The notes under the pieces: model-generated
Told to the model about the DNA's origin: nothing
Database searches by the model: none
What the model saw: the letters and a program-made list of their open reading frames with translations, nothing else
Program-made: the position numbers and the translations under genes
In this document: piece by piece, positions 16,962 through 25,673 of the stretch
Layout: the number at the start of each line of letters is the position of its first letter
Numbering within the stretch: the stretch's first letter is position 1
Source of the DNA: Chloroflexota bacterium
Lineage (GTDB): Bacteria; Chloroflexota; Dehalococcoidia; UBA2247; RBG-13-53-26
DNA length: 64,000 bases
Direction: 5' to 3'
Assembly: GCA_016875915.1 (NCBI GenBank)
Contig: VGOM01000004.1
Span: forward strand, 49,476 to 113,475

Positions 16962-18130
16962 GCCGGTTCGACGATACCCTGCCGTACCCTGAAACAGGCG
17001 GCGCCGGCCAGCCAGGCAGGTTCAAAGCTGTCGAGGTCGGTGGCCGAAACCAGCACCTGCTGGAACGGGGCGATAGATTCCAGCAGGTGCTGCCGTCTAT
17101 GCCGGTCCAGCTCGGAGAAGACGTCATCCAGAAGCAGGACGGGGGGATCGCCCCTCTCGTCCATCATGTGCACCGCTTGGGCCAGCTTGAGCGATATGGC
17201 CGTGGTCTGCTGCTGCCCCCGGCTGCCGTACCTGCTCAGGTCGGCCCCGTTGACCCGGAACAGCAGCCCGTCCCTATGAGGTCCGGCCAGTGTCATTCCA
17301 TGGGAGACCTCCCTGCGCCGGCCCCTCTGCAGGGCCTCCCGGAAACGCTGCTCGATCTCTGAGCGGGTCTCCCCCGGCCCGGTGCTGGGCAGGTAGGCTA
17401 TCTCCAGCCTCTCGGCCCGGCTGCTCACCTCACCGTGGATCCCCTGTGCCAGCCGGCTCAGAGATCTGACCAAACGCTGACGCCGTAGCACCACATAGGA
17501 GCCGCTCTCCACCAACTCGTTGTCCCAGAAGTCCAGTTGCCGGTCCGGCCCCCGGCGTTCCTGCAGCAGCCTGAGCAGGTGGTTGCGCTGCACCAGCACC
17601 CGGGCGTACCTCTGCAGCGAGCGGAGGTAGGCGGCATCCATCTGGGAGTTGACCAGGTCCAGGTAGCGCCGGCTGAGGGATGGAGGGCCGGTGATGAGAC
17701 TGGTGTCCAGGGCGCTGAACATGACCACATTGGCCTGCCCTACTAGGTCGGCCGCCCTCCGGGGGATGCCGTTGACCTTGATCCGCTTCCGCAGGGGGAT
17801 GGCCGGAGCCGCGGCGCAGTCCTCTTTCGCCGCTGGCCCGCTTCTCTCCAGCCGCATGACGATCTCGATATCCAGCCGCCCTTCGGCCTTCTCCACAGCG
17901 GCGCTCAGCCGGGCGAAGGGCAGGTCCTCCGCGGCGGCATCGTGGTTTAGCAGTTCCCGGTCGCTCGCGGCCCGATGCGACCTGGTGGTGGTCATGACGT
18001 GGATGGATTCCAGCAGGTTGGTCTTGCCCTGGGCGTTGTCGCCCTGAATGATGACCATGTGCGGAGGCAGTGCCAGCTCCAACTGCCGGTAGTTGCGGAA
18101 GTTGACCAGATTCAGGCGGGCGACGTGCAA
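16958..18130 (-). CDS. recF: DNA replication and repair protein RecF
   Basis: A 390-residue SMC-like ATPase that helps RecO and RecR load RecA at gapped DNA. It begins with the typical LNLVNFRNY. Walker A is [12 protein letters not shown], the ABC signature is [19 protein letters not shown], and Walker B with D-loop is [12 protein letters not shown]. The gene is divergent from the MFS gene and not next to dnaA or gyrB. dnaN is 10 kb to the right, so the usual dnaA-dnaN-recF cluster is dispersed. The start ATG 18130 gives the family N-terminus. Confidence 0.95.
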   Translation of the reverse strand: MHVARLNLVNFRNYRQLELALPPHMVIIQGDNAQGKTNLLESIHVMTTTRSHRAASDRELLNHDAAAEDLPFARLSAAVEKAEGRLDIEIVMRLERSGPAAKEDCAAAPAIPLRKRIKVNGIPRRAADLVGQANVVMFSALDTSLITGPPSLSRRYLDLVNSQMDAAYLRSLQRYARVLVQRNHLLRLLQERRGPDRQLDFWDNELVESGSYVVLRRQRLVRSLSRLAQGIHGEVSSRAERLEIAYLPSTGPGETRSEIEQRFREALQRGRRREVSHGMTLAGPHRDGLLFRVNGADLSRYGSRGQQQTTAISLKLAQAVHMMDERGDPPVLLLDDVFSELDRHRRQHLLESIAPFQQVLVSATDLDSFEPAWLAGAACFRVRQGIVEPA

Positions 18131-18172
18131 GGCGCTCCTCCGGGCGTCGGTCGGCTTCGCAGACCGCTACAT

Positions 18173-18201
18173 ACTCTAGCCCGAATGGGCCGCTTCCGCA
18201 A
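18173..18201 (-). promoter_or_regulatory. Possible promoter for recF
   Basis: On the minus strand, TTGCGG (18196-18201), a 17-base spacer and TAGAGT (18173-18178) lie about 40 bases upstream of the recF start. The match is moderate. Confidence 0.4.
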
Positions 18202-18232
18202 CAGCGCGCAGGCGGGAAGGGCGGCGACTTGT

Positions 18233-18262
18233 TTGACAGCGGCTGACGGCGTGGCCTATGTT
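18233..18262 (+). promoter_or_regulatory. Promoter for the MFS transporter gene
   Basis: TTGACA at 18233-18238, an 18-base spacer and TATGTT at 18257-18262 lie about 60 bases before the MFS start. The -35 is perfect. Confidence 0.55.
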
Positions 18263-18324
18263 ATCCGAATGCCGCCCGGAGTTGACCGTTGAGACGCCGG
18301 GCGACGGCCTGCTGAGGAGTGCCA

Positions 18325-19548
18325 GTGAGAGCCAGGTTCTTCCAGGGGCTGGGTGTCAACGTCTTCCTGCTGGGACTGGTCAGCCTGTTGACCGATCTCA
18401 GCAGCGAGATGGTCCTGCCCATCCTGCCCATGTATATCACGGCGCTGGGGGGCACGGCCTTCGCCGTGGGTCTGACCGGTGGACTGGGGGACAGCGTGGC
18501 CAGCGCCCTGAAGGTCTTCTCTGGCTACTGGTCGGACAGATTCGGCGTCAGGAAGCCCTTCGTCTTCTGGGGCTACGCCCTCTCGGCCATGGCCAAGCTG
18601 TCGCTGGCCTTCTCCACCGTCTGGCAGCACGCCATGATCGCCCGTTCGGCAGAGAGGGTGGGCAAGGGACTCCGCGAGGCTCCCCGGGACGCCATCATCG
18701 CCGACTGCACCGCGTACCGGGTCAGGGGCAGGGCCTTCGGGGTGCATCGGGCCATGGACACCACCGGGGCCATCGGCGGCTCTCTGCTGGCCTTCCTGCT
18801 CTACTGGTATTTCGACTTCCGCTTCGAATGGATCATTCTGGCCTGCGCCGTGATCGCCTTCGCCGCCCTGGTCCCCTTCTTCCGCATCACCGAGCTGAAG
18901 CGCCAACCCCAGCGGAACAGGGGATTGGGAGTCAACTTCCGCGCCCTGCCGCGGCAACTGCGCTGGTTCGTGCTCATCGCGGCCATATTCGCCCTGGGCA
19001 ACTTCACCTACATGTTCTTCGTCCTCCGGGCCCAGGACATCTTCGGGCAGGGTGCCAGCGAGAGATCGGCCATCGGCCTGGCCATCCTGCTCTATGCCCT
19101 CTACAACGCCGTCTACGCCCTGATGTCCATTCCCGCAGGGGTTCTCTCGGACCGGATCGGCAGGGGCAGGATCCTGGTGCTGGGGTATCTCCTCTTCGGG
19201 CTGACCTGCCTGGGGTTCGCCCTGCTGGACTCCCGGGCCTCTCTGGTGGCGCTGTTCGTGGTCTACGGACTGGTCCATGCCTTGGTGGTCGGCGCGGAGC
19301 GGGCCTATGCCTGCGATCTGGCCCCGGAGGATGTCCGGGGGACCGCCCTGGGCACCCTCCATGCTTTCATGGGACTGGTGGCCCTGCCCGCAGGGCTCAT
19401 CGCCGGCACGCTGTGGGACAGCTTCGGGGCCTGGGCCACCTTCACCTACGGGGGAAGCCTGGCGCTGCTGGCCGGAGTCCTCATGCTGAGGTTCTGCGCC
19501 TTCTCCGGCCCGCCGGCCGGTCAGTGTCCTGACAACCGAGGCCGCTAG
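18325..19548 (+). CDS. Major facilitator superfamily transporter
   Basis: A roughly 407-residue protein made of about 12 hydrophobic segments. The loop after TM2 carries a motif-A-like stretch (GYWSDRFGVRKPF), repeated in the second half as GVLSDRIGRGRILVLGY. LSSEMVLPILPMYI after TM1 is common in uncharacterised MFS efflux-type proteins. GTG 18325 is preferred over GTG 18319 because GAGGAG (18314-18319) would overlap the latter. It is divergent from recF and ends in a CTAG shared with the etfA stop. Substrate unknown. Confidence 0.85.
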   Translation: MRARFFQGLGVNVFLLGLVSLLTDLSSEMVLPILPMYITALGGTAFAVGLTGGLGDSVASALKVFSGYWSDRFGVRKPFVFWGYALSAMAKLSLAFSTVWQHAMIARSAERVGKGLREAPRDAIIADCTAYRVRGRAFGVHRAMDTTGAIGGSLLAFLLYWYFDFRFEWIILACAVIAFAALVPFFRITELKRQPQRNRGLGVNFRALPRQLRWFVLIAAIFALGNFTYMFFVLRAQDIFGQGASERSAIGLAILLYALYNAVYALMSIPAGVLSDRIGRGRILVLGYLLFGLTCLGFALLDSRASLVALFVVYGLVHALVVGAERAYACDLAPEDVRGTALGTLHAFMGLVALPAGLIAGTLWDSFGAWATFTYGGSLALLAGVLMLRFCAFSGPPAGQCPDNRGR

Positions 19549-20546
19549 CCGCGCAGACCTCTGAGTTTGGCCGTGAGCAGGGGGACCACCTTGAACAGGT
19601 CGCCCACGATGCCGTAGCTGGCCACCTCGAAGATGGGGGCCTGAGGATCGCTGTTGATGGCCAGGATCACCTCCGAGGTCTGCATGCCGGCCAGATGCTG
19701 GGGAGCCCCGGACACTCCGCAGGCGATGTACAGCCTGGGGGCCACCGTCCGCCCCGTCTGCCCGATCTGGTGTGAATAGGGGATCCAGCCGTCGTCCACG
19801 GGAGGGCGCGAGCAGGCCAGCCCGGCGCCCAGCGCCTCGGCCAGCGCGGCCACGACCTGGAAGTTCTCGGCCTTGCCCAGCCCCCGCCCGCCGCAGACCA
19901 CGATGTCCGCCTCCTCCAGCTTCACCTTCTGGTCCAGGTCATTGATGACCTTGAGCAGCCTGGTCCGGGAGGCGGCCGGCTGGCTCTCAAGGTCCACTCT
20001 GACTATCTCGCCCCGCCGCGCCGGGTCCGGCTCTCCCCTCTTGAAGGCGTAGGGCCGCACCGTGGCCATCTGGGGCCGCCGCACCGGACTCTCCATGGTG
20101 GCCAGCACGTTGCCCCCCAGGGCCGGGCGGGTCTGCCTCAGCACCTTCGTCTGCGGGTCGATCTCCAGCGCGGTGCAGTTGGCCGACAGCCCCGTTTCCA
20201 GGGCGGCGGCCACCCTGGGGAAGAAGGCCGAAGTGGACAGGCCGGCGGTGGTCAGCAGGATGGCGGGCTGGTGGCGGCGGACCATCTCGACCAGGGCCCG
20301 GGCGTAGATCTCCCCGTCGCGGTGCTCCGGGTCGGGATCGTCAACGAGGCAGACCCTGTCCGCGCCGTCGGCGAGAAGTTCCTCCGCCCCCTCCACATTC
20401 TGGCCGAAGCAGAGCACGGTCAGCCTCACGCCCAGGTCGTGGGCCAGCTTGCGGCCCTTGAAGACCAGACCGTGGGCCGCAGCCTCTATCCTGCCCCCTG
20501 CCTGTTCGGCCAGTATCCACACTTCACCGGGGGTCTGACTCTGCAT
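19545..20546 (-). CDS. etfA: Electron transfer flavoprotein alpha subunit
   Basis: A 333-residue EtfA, which with EtfB carries electrons from acyl-CoA dehydrogenases. The C-terminal FAD-binding domain is clear: [32 protein letters not shown], and [24 protein letters not shown] 20546 is the start; the frame stays open upstream, but those codons overlap etfB and look unlike the family. Third gene of an acd-etfB-etfA operon, 23 bases after etfB. Confidence 0.95.
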   Translation of the reverse strand: MQSQTPGEVWILAEQAGGRIEAAAHGLVFKGRKLAHDLGVRLTVLCFGQNVEGAEELLADGADRVCLVDDPDPEHRDGEIYARALVEMVRRHQPAILLTTAGLSTSAFFPRVAAALETGLSANCTALEIDPQTKVLRQTRPALGGNVLATMESPVRRPQMATVRPYAFKRGEPDPARRGEIVRVDLESQPAASRTRLLKVINDLDQKVKLEEADIVVCGGRGLGKAENFQVVAALAEALGAGLACSRPPVDDGWIPYSHQIGQTGRTVAPRLYIACGVSGAPQHLAGMQTSEVILAINSDPQAPIFEVASYGIVGDLFKVVPLLTAKLRGLRG

Positions 20547-20569
20547 GGCGGTGTTCCCTCTCTCGCTCC

Positions 20570-21355
20570 CTACAGTATCCTGGACTGCCTCAGCTTCTCC
20601 ACCACCTCGTCCACCTGGCTCTCCGGACTGCCCTGAAGCATCTCCCGCTGGGCGGAACGCTGGGGCTGGGTCACCCTCACCGTGCGCAGTGGCGAGCCCT
20701 GCGACCCCACCCGGGCCGGGTCCGCCCCCAGCTCCTGGCCGTTCCACACTGTGATGGCGGCCTTCTTGGCCTGCATCAGCCCCCGCAGCGAGGGCAGACG
20801 GGGCACATTGATCTCCTTCACCACACTGATGGCTCCCGGCAGCTGCATCTCAACGACATGATGGCCCTCTTCGGCCATCCGCTGCATTCTCATGCTTCCT
20901 TCCCCCACCTCCTCGATCCTGCTCACGGAAGAGACGAAGGGCAGTCCCAGCATCTCCGCCAGCTCCGGTCCCACCTGACCGGTCTCGCCGTCGAGGCTCT
21001 GCCGCCCGCAGATGATCAGGTCGGGAGGCCCCAGCTTCTTCATCCCCAGCGAGAGTACATGCGCGGTGGCCCAGGTGTCCGAGCCCTCGAAGGCCGGGTC
21101 GGAGAGCAGGATGGCCTCGTCCGCGCCCAGGGCGATGGCTTCCCGCAGCGATTCGGCGGCCTGGGCCGGGCCCATGCTGACCGCGGAGACCTTCCCTCCG
21201 TGCTTCTCCTTCAGGCGCAGGGCCTCCTCCAGGGCGTTCTGGTCGAAGGGATTGATCATGCTGTCGGTGCCGGACTTGGTGAGGGCTCCGGACTGCGGGT
21301 CGATCTCTATCTTGAACTTGCCCGGCACCTGCTTGATGCAGACGGCGATCTTCAT
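20570..21355 (-). CDS. etfB: Electron transfer flavoprotein beta subunit
   Basis: A 261-residue EtfB with the family start MKIAVCIKQVPG, followed by INPFDQNALEEALRLKE and the signature GRQSLDGETGQVGPELAEMLG. It binds AMP in classical ETF; whether this ETF is a standard or bifurcating type cannot be decided from the sequence alone. Its start overlaps the stop of the acyl-CoA dehydrogenase by four bases, which indicates coupled translation. Confidence 0.95.
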   Translation of the reverse strand: MKIAVCIKQVPGKFKIEIDPQSGALTKSGTDSMINPFDQNALEEALRLKEKHGGKVSAVSMGPAQAAESLREAIALGADEAILLSDPAFEGSDTWATAHVLSLGMKKLGPPDLIICGRQSLDGETGQVGPELAEMLGLPFVSSVSRIEEVGEGSMRMQRMAEEGHHVVEMQLPGAISVVKEINVPRLPSLRGLMQAKKAAITVWNGQELGADPARVGSQGSPLRTVRVTQPQRSAQREMLQGSPESQVDEVVEKLRQSRIL

Positions 21356-22509
21356 TCCCGGAGGGCCTTCCTCTTCAGGACCTCCAGGGCGATGGTGTTC
21401 CGGACTACCTGGTTCGTGCCTTCATAGATCTGTGTGATCTTGGCGTCCCGCATCATCTTCTCCACGGGGTAGTCCCGCATGTATCCCGCGCCGCCCAGTA
21501 TCTGCACGGCGTTGGTGGTCACCCTCATGGCCATGTCAGAGGCGAAGACCTTGGCCATGGCCGCTTCCTCGGCGAAGCCCTTGGCACCGGCATCGATGGT
21601 CCTGGCCGTGGCATAGATCAGCGCCCGGGCCGCCTCCACCTCGGTGGCCATGTCGGCCAGCAGGTGCTGGACGGCCTGAATCGCCGAGATGGGATGGCCG
21701 AACTGGACCCGCTGCCGGGCATACTCCACCGCGGCCTCCAGCGCCCCCTGGGCGATGCCCAGCGCCTGGGCGGCCACTCCTGGCCGGGACCGGTCCAGCG
21801 TTCTGATGGCGATGATGAAACCCTGCCCTTCTCTGCCGATGAGGTTCCCCTCCGGCACGCGGCAGTCGCGGAAGACCAGCTCTCTGGTGGAGGAGGTCCG
21901 GATGCCCATCTTCTTCTCCTTCTTGCCGAAGGAGAATCCCGGCGTCCCCTTCTCCACAATCAAGGCGCTGGCGCCCCGGCTGCCCTTGGCGGGGTCGGTC
22001 ATGACTACCACGGAGTAGATCTCGGCCTCTCCGGCGTTGGTGATGAACTGCTTGGTGCCGTTCAGCACGTAGTATCCATCCGACCGGACCGCCGTGGTCC
22101 GGATGTTGGCCGCATCGCTCCCTGCGGTGGCCTCCGTCACGGCGAAGGCGGTCAGCCTCTTCCCGCTGGCCACATCCGGGAGGTACTTCTTCTTCTGTTC
22201 ATCGCTGCCGTAGCCGATCACGGGCAGCGCCCCCAGGGCGTTGGCGCCGTAGCAGATGGCCACCCCGCCGCAGACCCGGGACAGCTCCTCTATGACCAGG
22301 CACAGATCGAGCGAACCGCCCCCCAGCCCCTCGTACTCCTCGGGGATGAAGATGCGCAGCAGATCACTGGCCGCCATCTCCCTGATCAGGTCCCCGGGGA
22401 ACTCCTCCTTCTCATCAAGCTCCGCCCGCACGGGCAGTATCCTCTGCTCGGCTATCTTCCGGGCCAGGCCCTTCAGTGTCTGCTGCTGCTCAGAGAGGAA
22501 GTACTCCAA
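21352..22509 (-). CDS. Acyl-CoA dehydrogenase (ETF-linked operon)
   Basis: A 385-residue acyl-CoA dehydrogenase. Signatures: AFAVTEATAGSD, YVLNGTKQFITNAG, GFSFGKKEKKMGIRTSSTREL, ending in ITQIYEGTNQVVRNTIA with the catalytic Glu at the short/medium-chain position. It resembles butyryl-CoA dehydrogenases that are encoded beside etfBA. As first gene of acd-etfB-etfA, it and the flavoprotein are made together. This ETF probably also serves the other acyl-CoA dehydrogenases in the window, since no other etf pair is present. Confidence 0.93.
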   Translation of the reverse strand: MEYFLSEQQQTLKGLARKIAEQRILPVRAELDEKEEFPGDLIREMAASDLLRIFIPEEYEGLGGGSLDLCLVIEELSRVCGGVAICYGANALGALPVIGYGSDEQKKKYLPDVASGKRLTAFAVTEATAGSDAANIRTTAVRSDGYYVLNGTKQFITNAGEAEIYSVVVMTDPAKGSRGASALIVEKGTPGFSFGKKEKKMGIRTSSTRELVFRDCRVPEGNLIGREGQGFIIAIRTLDRSRPGVAAQALGIAQGALEAAVEYARQRVQFGHPISAIQAVQHLLADMATEVEAARALIYATARTIDAGAKGFAEEAAMAKVFASDMAMRVTTNAVQILGGAGYMRDYPVEKMMRDAKITQIYEGTNQVVRNTIALEVLKRKALRE

Positions 22510-22542
22510 CCCGCCCCTCCTTTCCTGCGTTTCCAGCGTGCA

Positions 22543-22571
22543 ATTCTACGCATGATGCGTCCATTTGTCGA
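22543..22571 (-). promoter_or_regulatory. Promoter of the acd-etfBA operon
   Basis: On the minus strand, TCGACA (22566-22571), a 17-base spacer and TAGAAT (22543-22548), about 35 bases upstream of the acd start. Confidence 0.5.
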
Positions 22572-22695
22572 GACCCGTGATTGCCTTTAGCGGGTGAGGC
22601 AGAACCCGGATGGCGGGATCGGGGCGTTGTAGACCTGAGGCCAGTGCGGTATCTCCAACGGTTCGCTAGCCCTACTGGCTATCGCACGTTGGGTG

Positions 22696-22720
22696 GGTGT
22701 CGGGTCCCCGACCCGACACC
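22696..22720. repeat. Perfect 11-bp inverted repeat
   Basis: GGTGTCGGGTC (22696-22706) and GACCCGACACC (22710-22720) form a perfect hairpin with a three-base loop, directly abutting dispersed repeat copy 1. The rest of the 22510-22825 gap holds the acd promoter and nothing else I recognise. Confidence 0.75.
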
Positions 22721-22721
22721 G

Positions 22722-22776
22722 GTGTCATCCCGCACTTGATGCGGGATCCAGGGCTGGGGTGGTGTGGCACAACTAC
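22722..22776. repeat. Dispersed hairpin repeat, copy 1
   Basis: Begins GTGTCATCCCGC, with a core stem TCCCGCA/TGCGGGA around CTTGA, followed by TCCAGGGCTGGGGTGG. It is 55 bases long and differs from copy 2 (24646-24700) at three positions. Related copies 3 and 4 lie near 38.3 kb. Confidence 0.85.
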
Positions 22777-22825
22777 GCATGACCATAACTGCTAAGCACT
22801 GCGCCGGAGGGCAGCCGGCTCGGGG

Positions 22826-23635
22826 CTACTCCTTCTCCTCTTCGTCCGTGCGCTCCCACAGGGGCACGGTGAAGTCCTTGATGAACTGGCGGCGGCTTTC
22901 CCTGACCACTTCCTCGATCTGCTGGGCGGCCTGCTCCGCGATCTCGTCCATTTCCTTCATGTCGATCTCGATCTTGAGCAGCTTGGTCAGAGCCTCGAGC
23001 ACCGCCCGCGAGGCGATGGGATTCCGCATCTCGCTCATGTAGCGGGGCGTCTCTCCCAGCAGGCAGGTGGCCCTCATGCCCCTCTCTCGGGCCACCGACA
23101 GGAGCAGTCCGTTCATGCCGGCGATGTAGAAGTCCCCCTTCAGCCCCAGCCCCTCCTCCTCCAGCCTGGCCAGTTGATCATCGTCTGTGGCCGCTGCCCA
23201 GACGCGGGACTCATCGCTGAACTGCGACACCAGTGCCGCGGCGAAGGTGTAGACGCTCTTCACCCCGAACTCCTGACTGAAGTCCAGTATCTTGTTGGCG
23301 AACTCCCGGCTCTTGGAGGTGGGCTGCACCTCTCCCATGAAGATGATCAGGTCCCCCAGCGTCCTTCTCTCCCTGCCCTCTCTCAGCCAGTAGTAGAACT
23401 TGTTCTGAGGCAGCCTGGGGGGCTGGACCAGGTTCTTCTCCACGTACACTCCGCCCAGCTCGAAGAACGAGGATGACTCGATCTCGGCGAACTCCTGGGC
23501 CCCCAGCTTGTCCTTCAAATAGCCCGTGGCTTCCAGGGCCACATTGGAGATGCCGGGCCAGGCCGCTATGAGTGTGGGCCTGACGAACTTCGGTTCGTGG
23601 ATTACCCTGAACTCATCCTCAAGGGGCTCTGTCAT
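22826..23635 (-). CDS. PAC2 family protein (proteasome-assembly-chaperone-like)
   Basis: A 269-residue protein with the PAC2 fold pattern: RPTLIAAWPGISNVALEATGYL at the N-terminus, then IIFMGEVQPTSKSREF, YTFAAALVSQFS, GLLLSVARERGMRATCLLGETPRYM. Bacterial and archaeal members are found near ATP-grasp or proteasome-related genes, but their role is mostly unknown. The C-terminal 60 residues are charged and probably coiled coil (EIDMKEMDEIAEQAAQQIEE). No partner gene is obvious nearby; downstream are repeats and the divergently evolving zinc-ribbon genes lie upstream. Confidence 0.8.
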   Translation of the reverse strand: MTEPLEDEFRVIHEPKFVRPTLIAAWPGISNVALEATGYLKDKLGAQEFAEIESSSFFELGGVYVEKNLVQPPRLPQNKFYYWLREGRERRTLGDLIIFMGEVQPTSKSREFANKILDFSQEFGVKSVYTFAAALVSQFSDESRVWAAATDDDQLARLEEEGLGLKGDFYIAGMNGLLLSVARERGMRATCLLGETPRYMSEMRNPIASRAVLEALTKLLKIEIDMKEMDEIAEQAAQQIEEVVRESRRQFIKDFTVPLWERTDEEEKE

Positions 23636-23802
23636 CTATGCCTGCACCACCGGGCGGAGATGTGTACGAAGGCTCTGTCCCACATGCGGACGCCCTTCGA
23701 TTCAGCCGGTGGTGACCATCATAACCGACCAGGTCGGGCAGAGGCAACCCGAGTCTGGCCGCCGTTCGGGGCGAGCTACCATGCCAGAGGGATGGCTCGC
23801 CT

Positions 23803-24156
23803 CTACGCCTGTGCCACATCGGCTCCGCAGAACTGGCAGAACTTGGAGTCCCCGGCTACCATGCGGAGGCAATTGTGGCACAGCTTCTCCTCGCGCATGC
23901 CGTCTGACTGCGTTGTCTCTGGCCTGCTTCTGAGCAGCACCGCCCCGCAGGAGATGCATTGGTGCCCCTCTCTATCGCCTTCACTCCAACTGCTCAACAC
24001 CCTCTCTTCTTCAGGGCTTCCATCGCGCCGGAACCAGAGTTGATGCGAAGACAATCCGGCCACCAGGAAATCCTTCAGCGTGCCCTTGATGCACGCCCGG
24101 CCCGGGACCATCTCTCCTTCGCAGTACGGGCACTTCAGTCTCACTTCTGTCCGCAT
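23803..24156 (-). CDS. Small zinc-ribbon protein (duplicate A, with extra C-terminal ribbon)
   Basis: A 117-residue protein with an N-terminal Cys pair CPYC (9-12) and a second pair CISC near residue 72, like DUF6487-type (PF20097-like) proteins. A C-terminal extension adds CHNC and CQFC, a double-zinc-ribbon tail. The middle holds a hydrophobic stretch, FLVAGLSSHQLWF. It is a paralogue of the 80-residue gene at 24284-24526, and the DNA just upstream of both is also duplicated. Function unknown; the tail ribbon may recruit a partner protein. Confidence 0.65.
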   Translation of the reverse strand: MRTEVRLKCPYCEGEMVPGRACIKGTLKDFLVAGLSSHQLWFRRDGSPEEERVLSSWSEGDREGHQCISCGAVLLRSRPETTQSDGMREEKLCHNCLRMVAGDSKFCQFCGADVAQA

Positions 24157-24270
24157 CTCAAGCCTCCGTCAGCTCAATTCCAGTCGGGCGGCATTGCCTC
24201 ATGCCAGCCTCGGGCTCGGACACCAAGCCTCGTGTGGGTGTCGTCTGCCTCAGGCAGACCGACCCGCCCC
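24131..24270. repeat. Duplicated segment, unit A
   Basis: The 5' end of the zinc-ribbon gene A and its upstream DNA closely resemble 24511-24645. Shared landmarks are CTCCGTCAGCTCAATTCCAG, TCGGGC, GTGTGGGTG and the palindrome GTCTGCCTCAGGCAGAC (24243-24259), then CGACCCG. Confidence 0.75.
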
Positions 24271-24283
24271 CGATTCGACTGAC

Positions 24284-24526
24284 CTACCGTCGGCTACCCT
24301 TGATGATCACAGCACCGCATGAGGGACAGCGCTGCGCCGCTTTCTTGTCCATGTCACCGTACCACCCTCCTACAATCTGCTCTGCCTTCGAGCCGGAATC
24401 GCCTCTGAACCAGAGCCATGACCAAGATGCGCCAACCAGAAGAAAGGTCAGGATTTTGCCTTTCACGTATACCTCACCCGAAACCATCTCGCCTTCGCAG
24501 TAGGGACACTTCAGTCTCTCTTCCAT
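24284..24526 (-). CDS. Small zinc-ribbon protein (duplicate B)
   Basis: An 80-residue protein: LKCPYCEGEMVSGEVYVKGK, a hydrophobic stretch (LTFLLVGASWSWLWF), then a second Cys pair CPSC in RCPSCGAVIIKG. It matches gene A in order and spacing of motifs but lacks the C-terminal double ribbon. It resembles the DUF6487 group of small predicted zinc-binding proteins. The two genes lie in tandem with copied upstream DNA, so they arose by a local duplication and have since diverged. Confidence 0.68.
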   Translation of the reverse strand: MEERLKCPYCEGEMVSGEVYVKGKILTFLLVGASWSWLWFRGDSGSKAEQIVGGWYGDMDKKAAQRCPSCGAVIIKGSRR

Positions 24527-24645
24527 CCCGTCTTCAGCCTCCGTCAGCTCAATTCCAGTCGGGCAGCGTCACCTCATACCGGCCTCATCTCGGACGCCGA
24601 GCCTGGTGTGGGTGCCGTCTGCCTCAGGCAGACCGACCCGACCCC
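24511..24645. repeat. Duplicated segment, unit B
   Basis: Counterpart of 24131-24270, with the same landmarks and the same palindrome GTCTGCCTCAGGCAGAC at 24617-24633. It runs directly into dispersed repeat copy 2. Confidence 0.75.
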
Positions 24646-24700
24646 GTGTCATCCCGCACTTGATGCGGGATCCAGGGCTGGGGTGGCTTGGCGCAACTAC
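24646..24700. repeat. Dispersed hairpin repeat, copy 2
   Basis: Nearly identical to copy 1 at 22722-22776, with the same TCCCGCA/TGCGGGA stem. The rest of the 24527-25043 gap holds the small gene at 24745-24918; 24919-25043 shows nothing recognisable. Confidence 0.85.
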
Positions 24701-24744
24701 AGATAGATATCTGCGAAGCACTACACCACCCATTCAGGCTGATG

Positions 24745-24918
24745 TCACCACTCGGCGCTCTTGTCTCGCTTGGCCTTCTGCGCCTTCAGCCTGCTCTCGG
24801 ACAGCGAAGCCCAACTCAGAACGCCGATGGCGGTCACCACTGCCTCCTTCTCTTCGGCACCAAGCTGATGCCTCTCCAGAAGGGCCTGCAGTATGGCCAT
24901 TGCCTCTTTGTATTCCAT
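24745..24918 (-). CDS. Small hypothetical protein, 57 residues
   Basis: A short frame that begins MEYKEAMAILQALLERHQLG, continues with AEEKEAVVTAIGVLSW, and ends with a basic helix (LKAQKAKRDK). The amphipathic, helix-rich composition and the EEKEAVxTAIGVLSW pattern resemble small conserved helical proteins I have seen in bacterial and phage genomes, though I cannot name a family. No strong ribosome-binding site precedes ATG 24918. Codon usage looks normal for the region. It could also be a chance frame. Confidence 0.5.
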   Translation of the reverse strand: MEYKEAMAILQALLERHQLGAEEKEAVVTAIGVLSWASLSESRLKAQKAKRDKSAEW

Positions 24919-25043
24919 GGATCTATGCCAGTCAGTCTACCAGTCCCCTCATCCGGGATTGATTCCGGCCCGGCGGGCCACCGCCCGTCTCTTGACCTGC
25001 CACACGGTATCCGGCTCCCAGGCAGCCGCGCCAGCGAGCCCTC

Positions 25044-25583
25044 TCACTCGACCAGTAGGAGCCCGTACCTGTTCATCTGCTGTGAGCGGTCGGTCAAGAC
25101 CTCGATGGGGTAGCCCAGTGGCCGCACCGTCGAGAACACGTCCACAGCCATGGCTTCCGGCGTCGGCCTTGAGAAGTCCGGCTTCTTACAGTCTGCACGC
25201 GCCGGAACACACTCGGCGCAGAGGCGGCAGGCACCCTGAAAGAGCATGAAGGCCTTGGGGTGGCCCGCCAGGAACACGTCCCTTTCCACTTTGGAGAGGC
25301 CATCATTGACTCTGGCGGTCCAACGATGGCGCTTCCGGGTGTCCTTGAACACCTGCTGGAAATGGAAGACCATGGCAGTGCGGTACTCCGCGAAGAACTG
25401 CCTGCATTCCTCGACCGTTGGCGTGTTCGGAGGGCAGCAGGCCATCCGCCCGTAGTTGGAGCAGCCGTATTCGCACTTCATCCTGACCCACTGCGAGACA
25501 ACGATGTCCTTGGGGTCAATCCACTTGAAATCGGTGAAGCCGTGATCTCGGGCTATGCTTTCCACGCGCTTGATGCGGGTCAT
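25044..25583 (-). CDS. DUF2284 predicted metal-binding protein
   Basis: A 179-residue Cys-rich protein of the DUF2284 type. It begins with an RIKRVESIARDHGF segment and has the family motifs KCEYGCSNYGRMACCPPNTPT and GACRLCAECVP followed by CKKPDFSRPTPEAM. About nine Cys are positioned to bind a metal or FeS cluster. The C-terminus (GYPIEVLTDRSQQMNRYGLLLVE) is also typical. DUF2284 proteins are common in anaerobes and their function is not known. Confidence 0.85.
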   Translation of the reverse strand: MTRIKRVESIARDHGFTDFKWIDPKDIVVSQWVRMKCEYGCSNYGRMACCPPNTPTVEECRQFFAEYRTAMVFHFQQVFKDTRKRHRWTARVNDGLSKVERDVFLAGHPKAFMLFQGACRLCAECVPARADCKKPDFSRPTPEAMAVDVFSTVRPLGYPIEVLTDRSQQMNRYGLLLVE

Positions 25584-25673
25584 CCTGACGCTGCTCCTCT
25601 CCTACTGCGCGGCAGTGGCTTCTGTTGCTTCAGCCGCGGTGCAAGGGGACGGGACTGCTGGGGCGGCTGACCA

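Noticed and set aside
18256..19532. Alternative plus-strand frame over the MFS gene
   Set aside because: Composition is Gly/Arg/Pro-rich with no transmembrane pattern, whereas the other frame has 12 clear hydrophobic segments.
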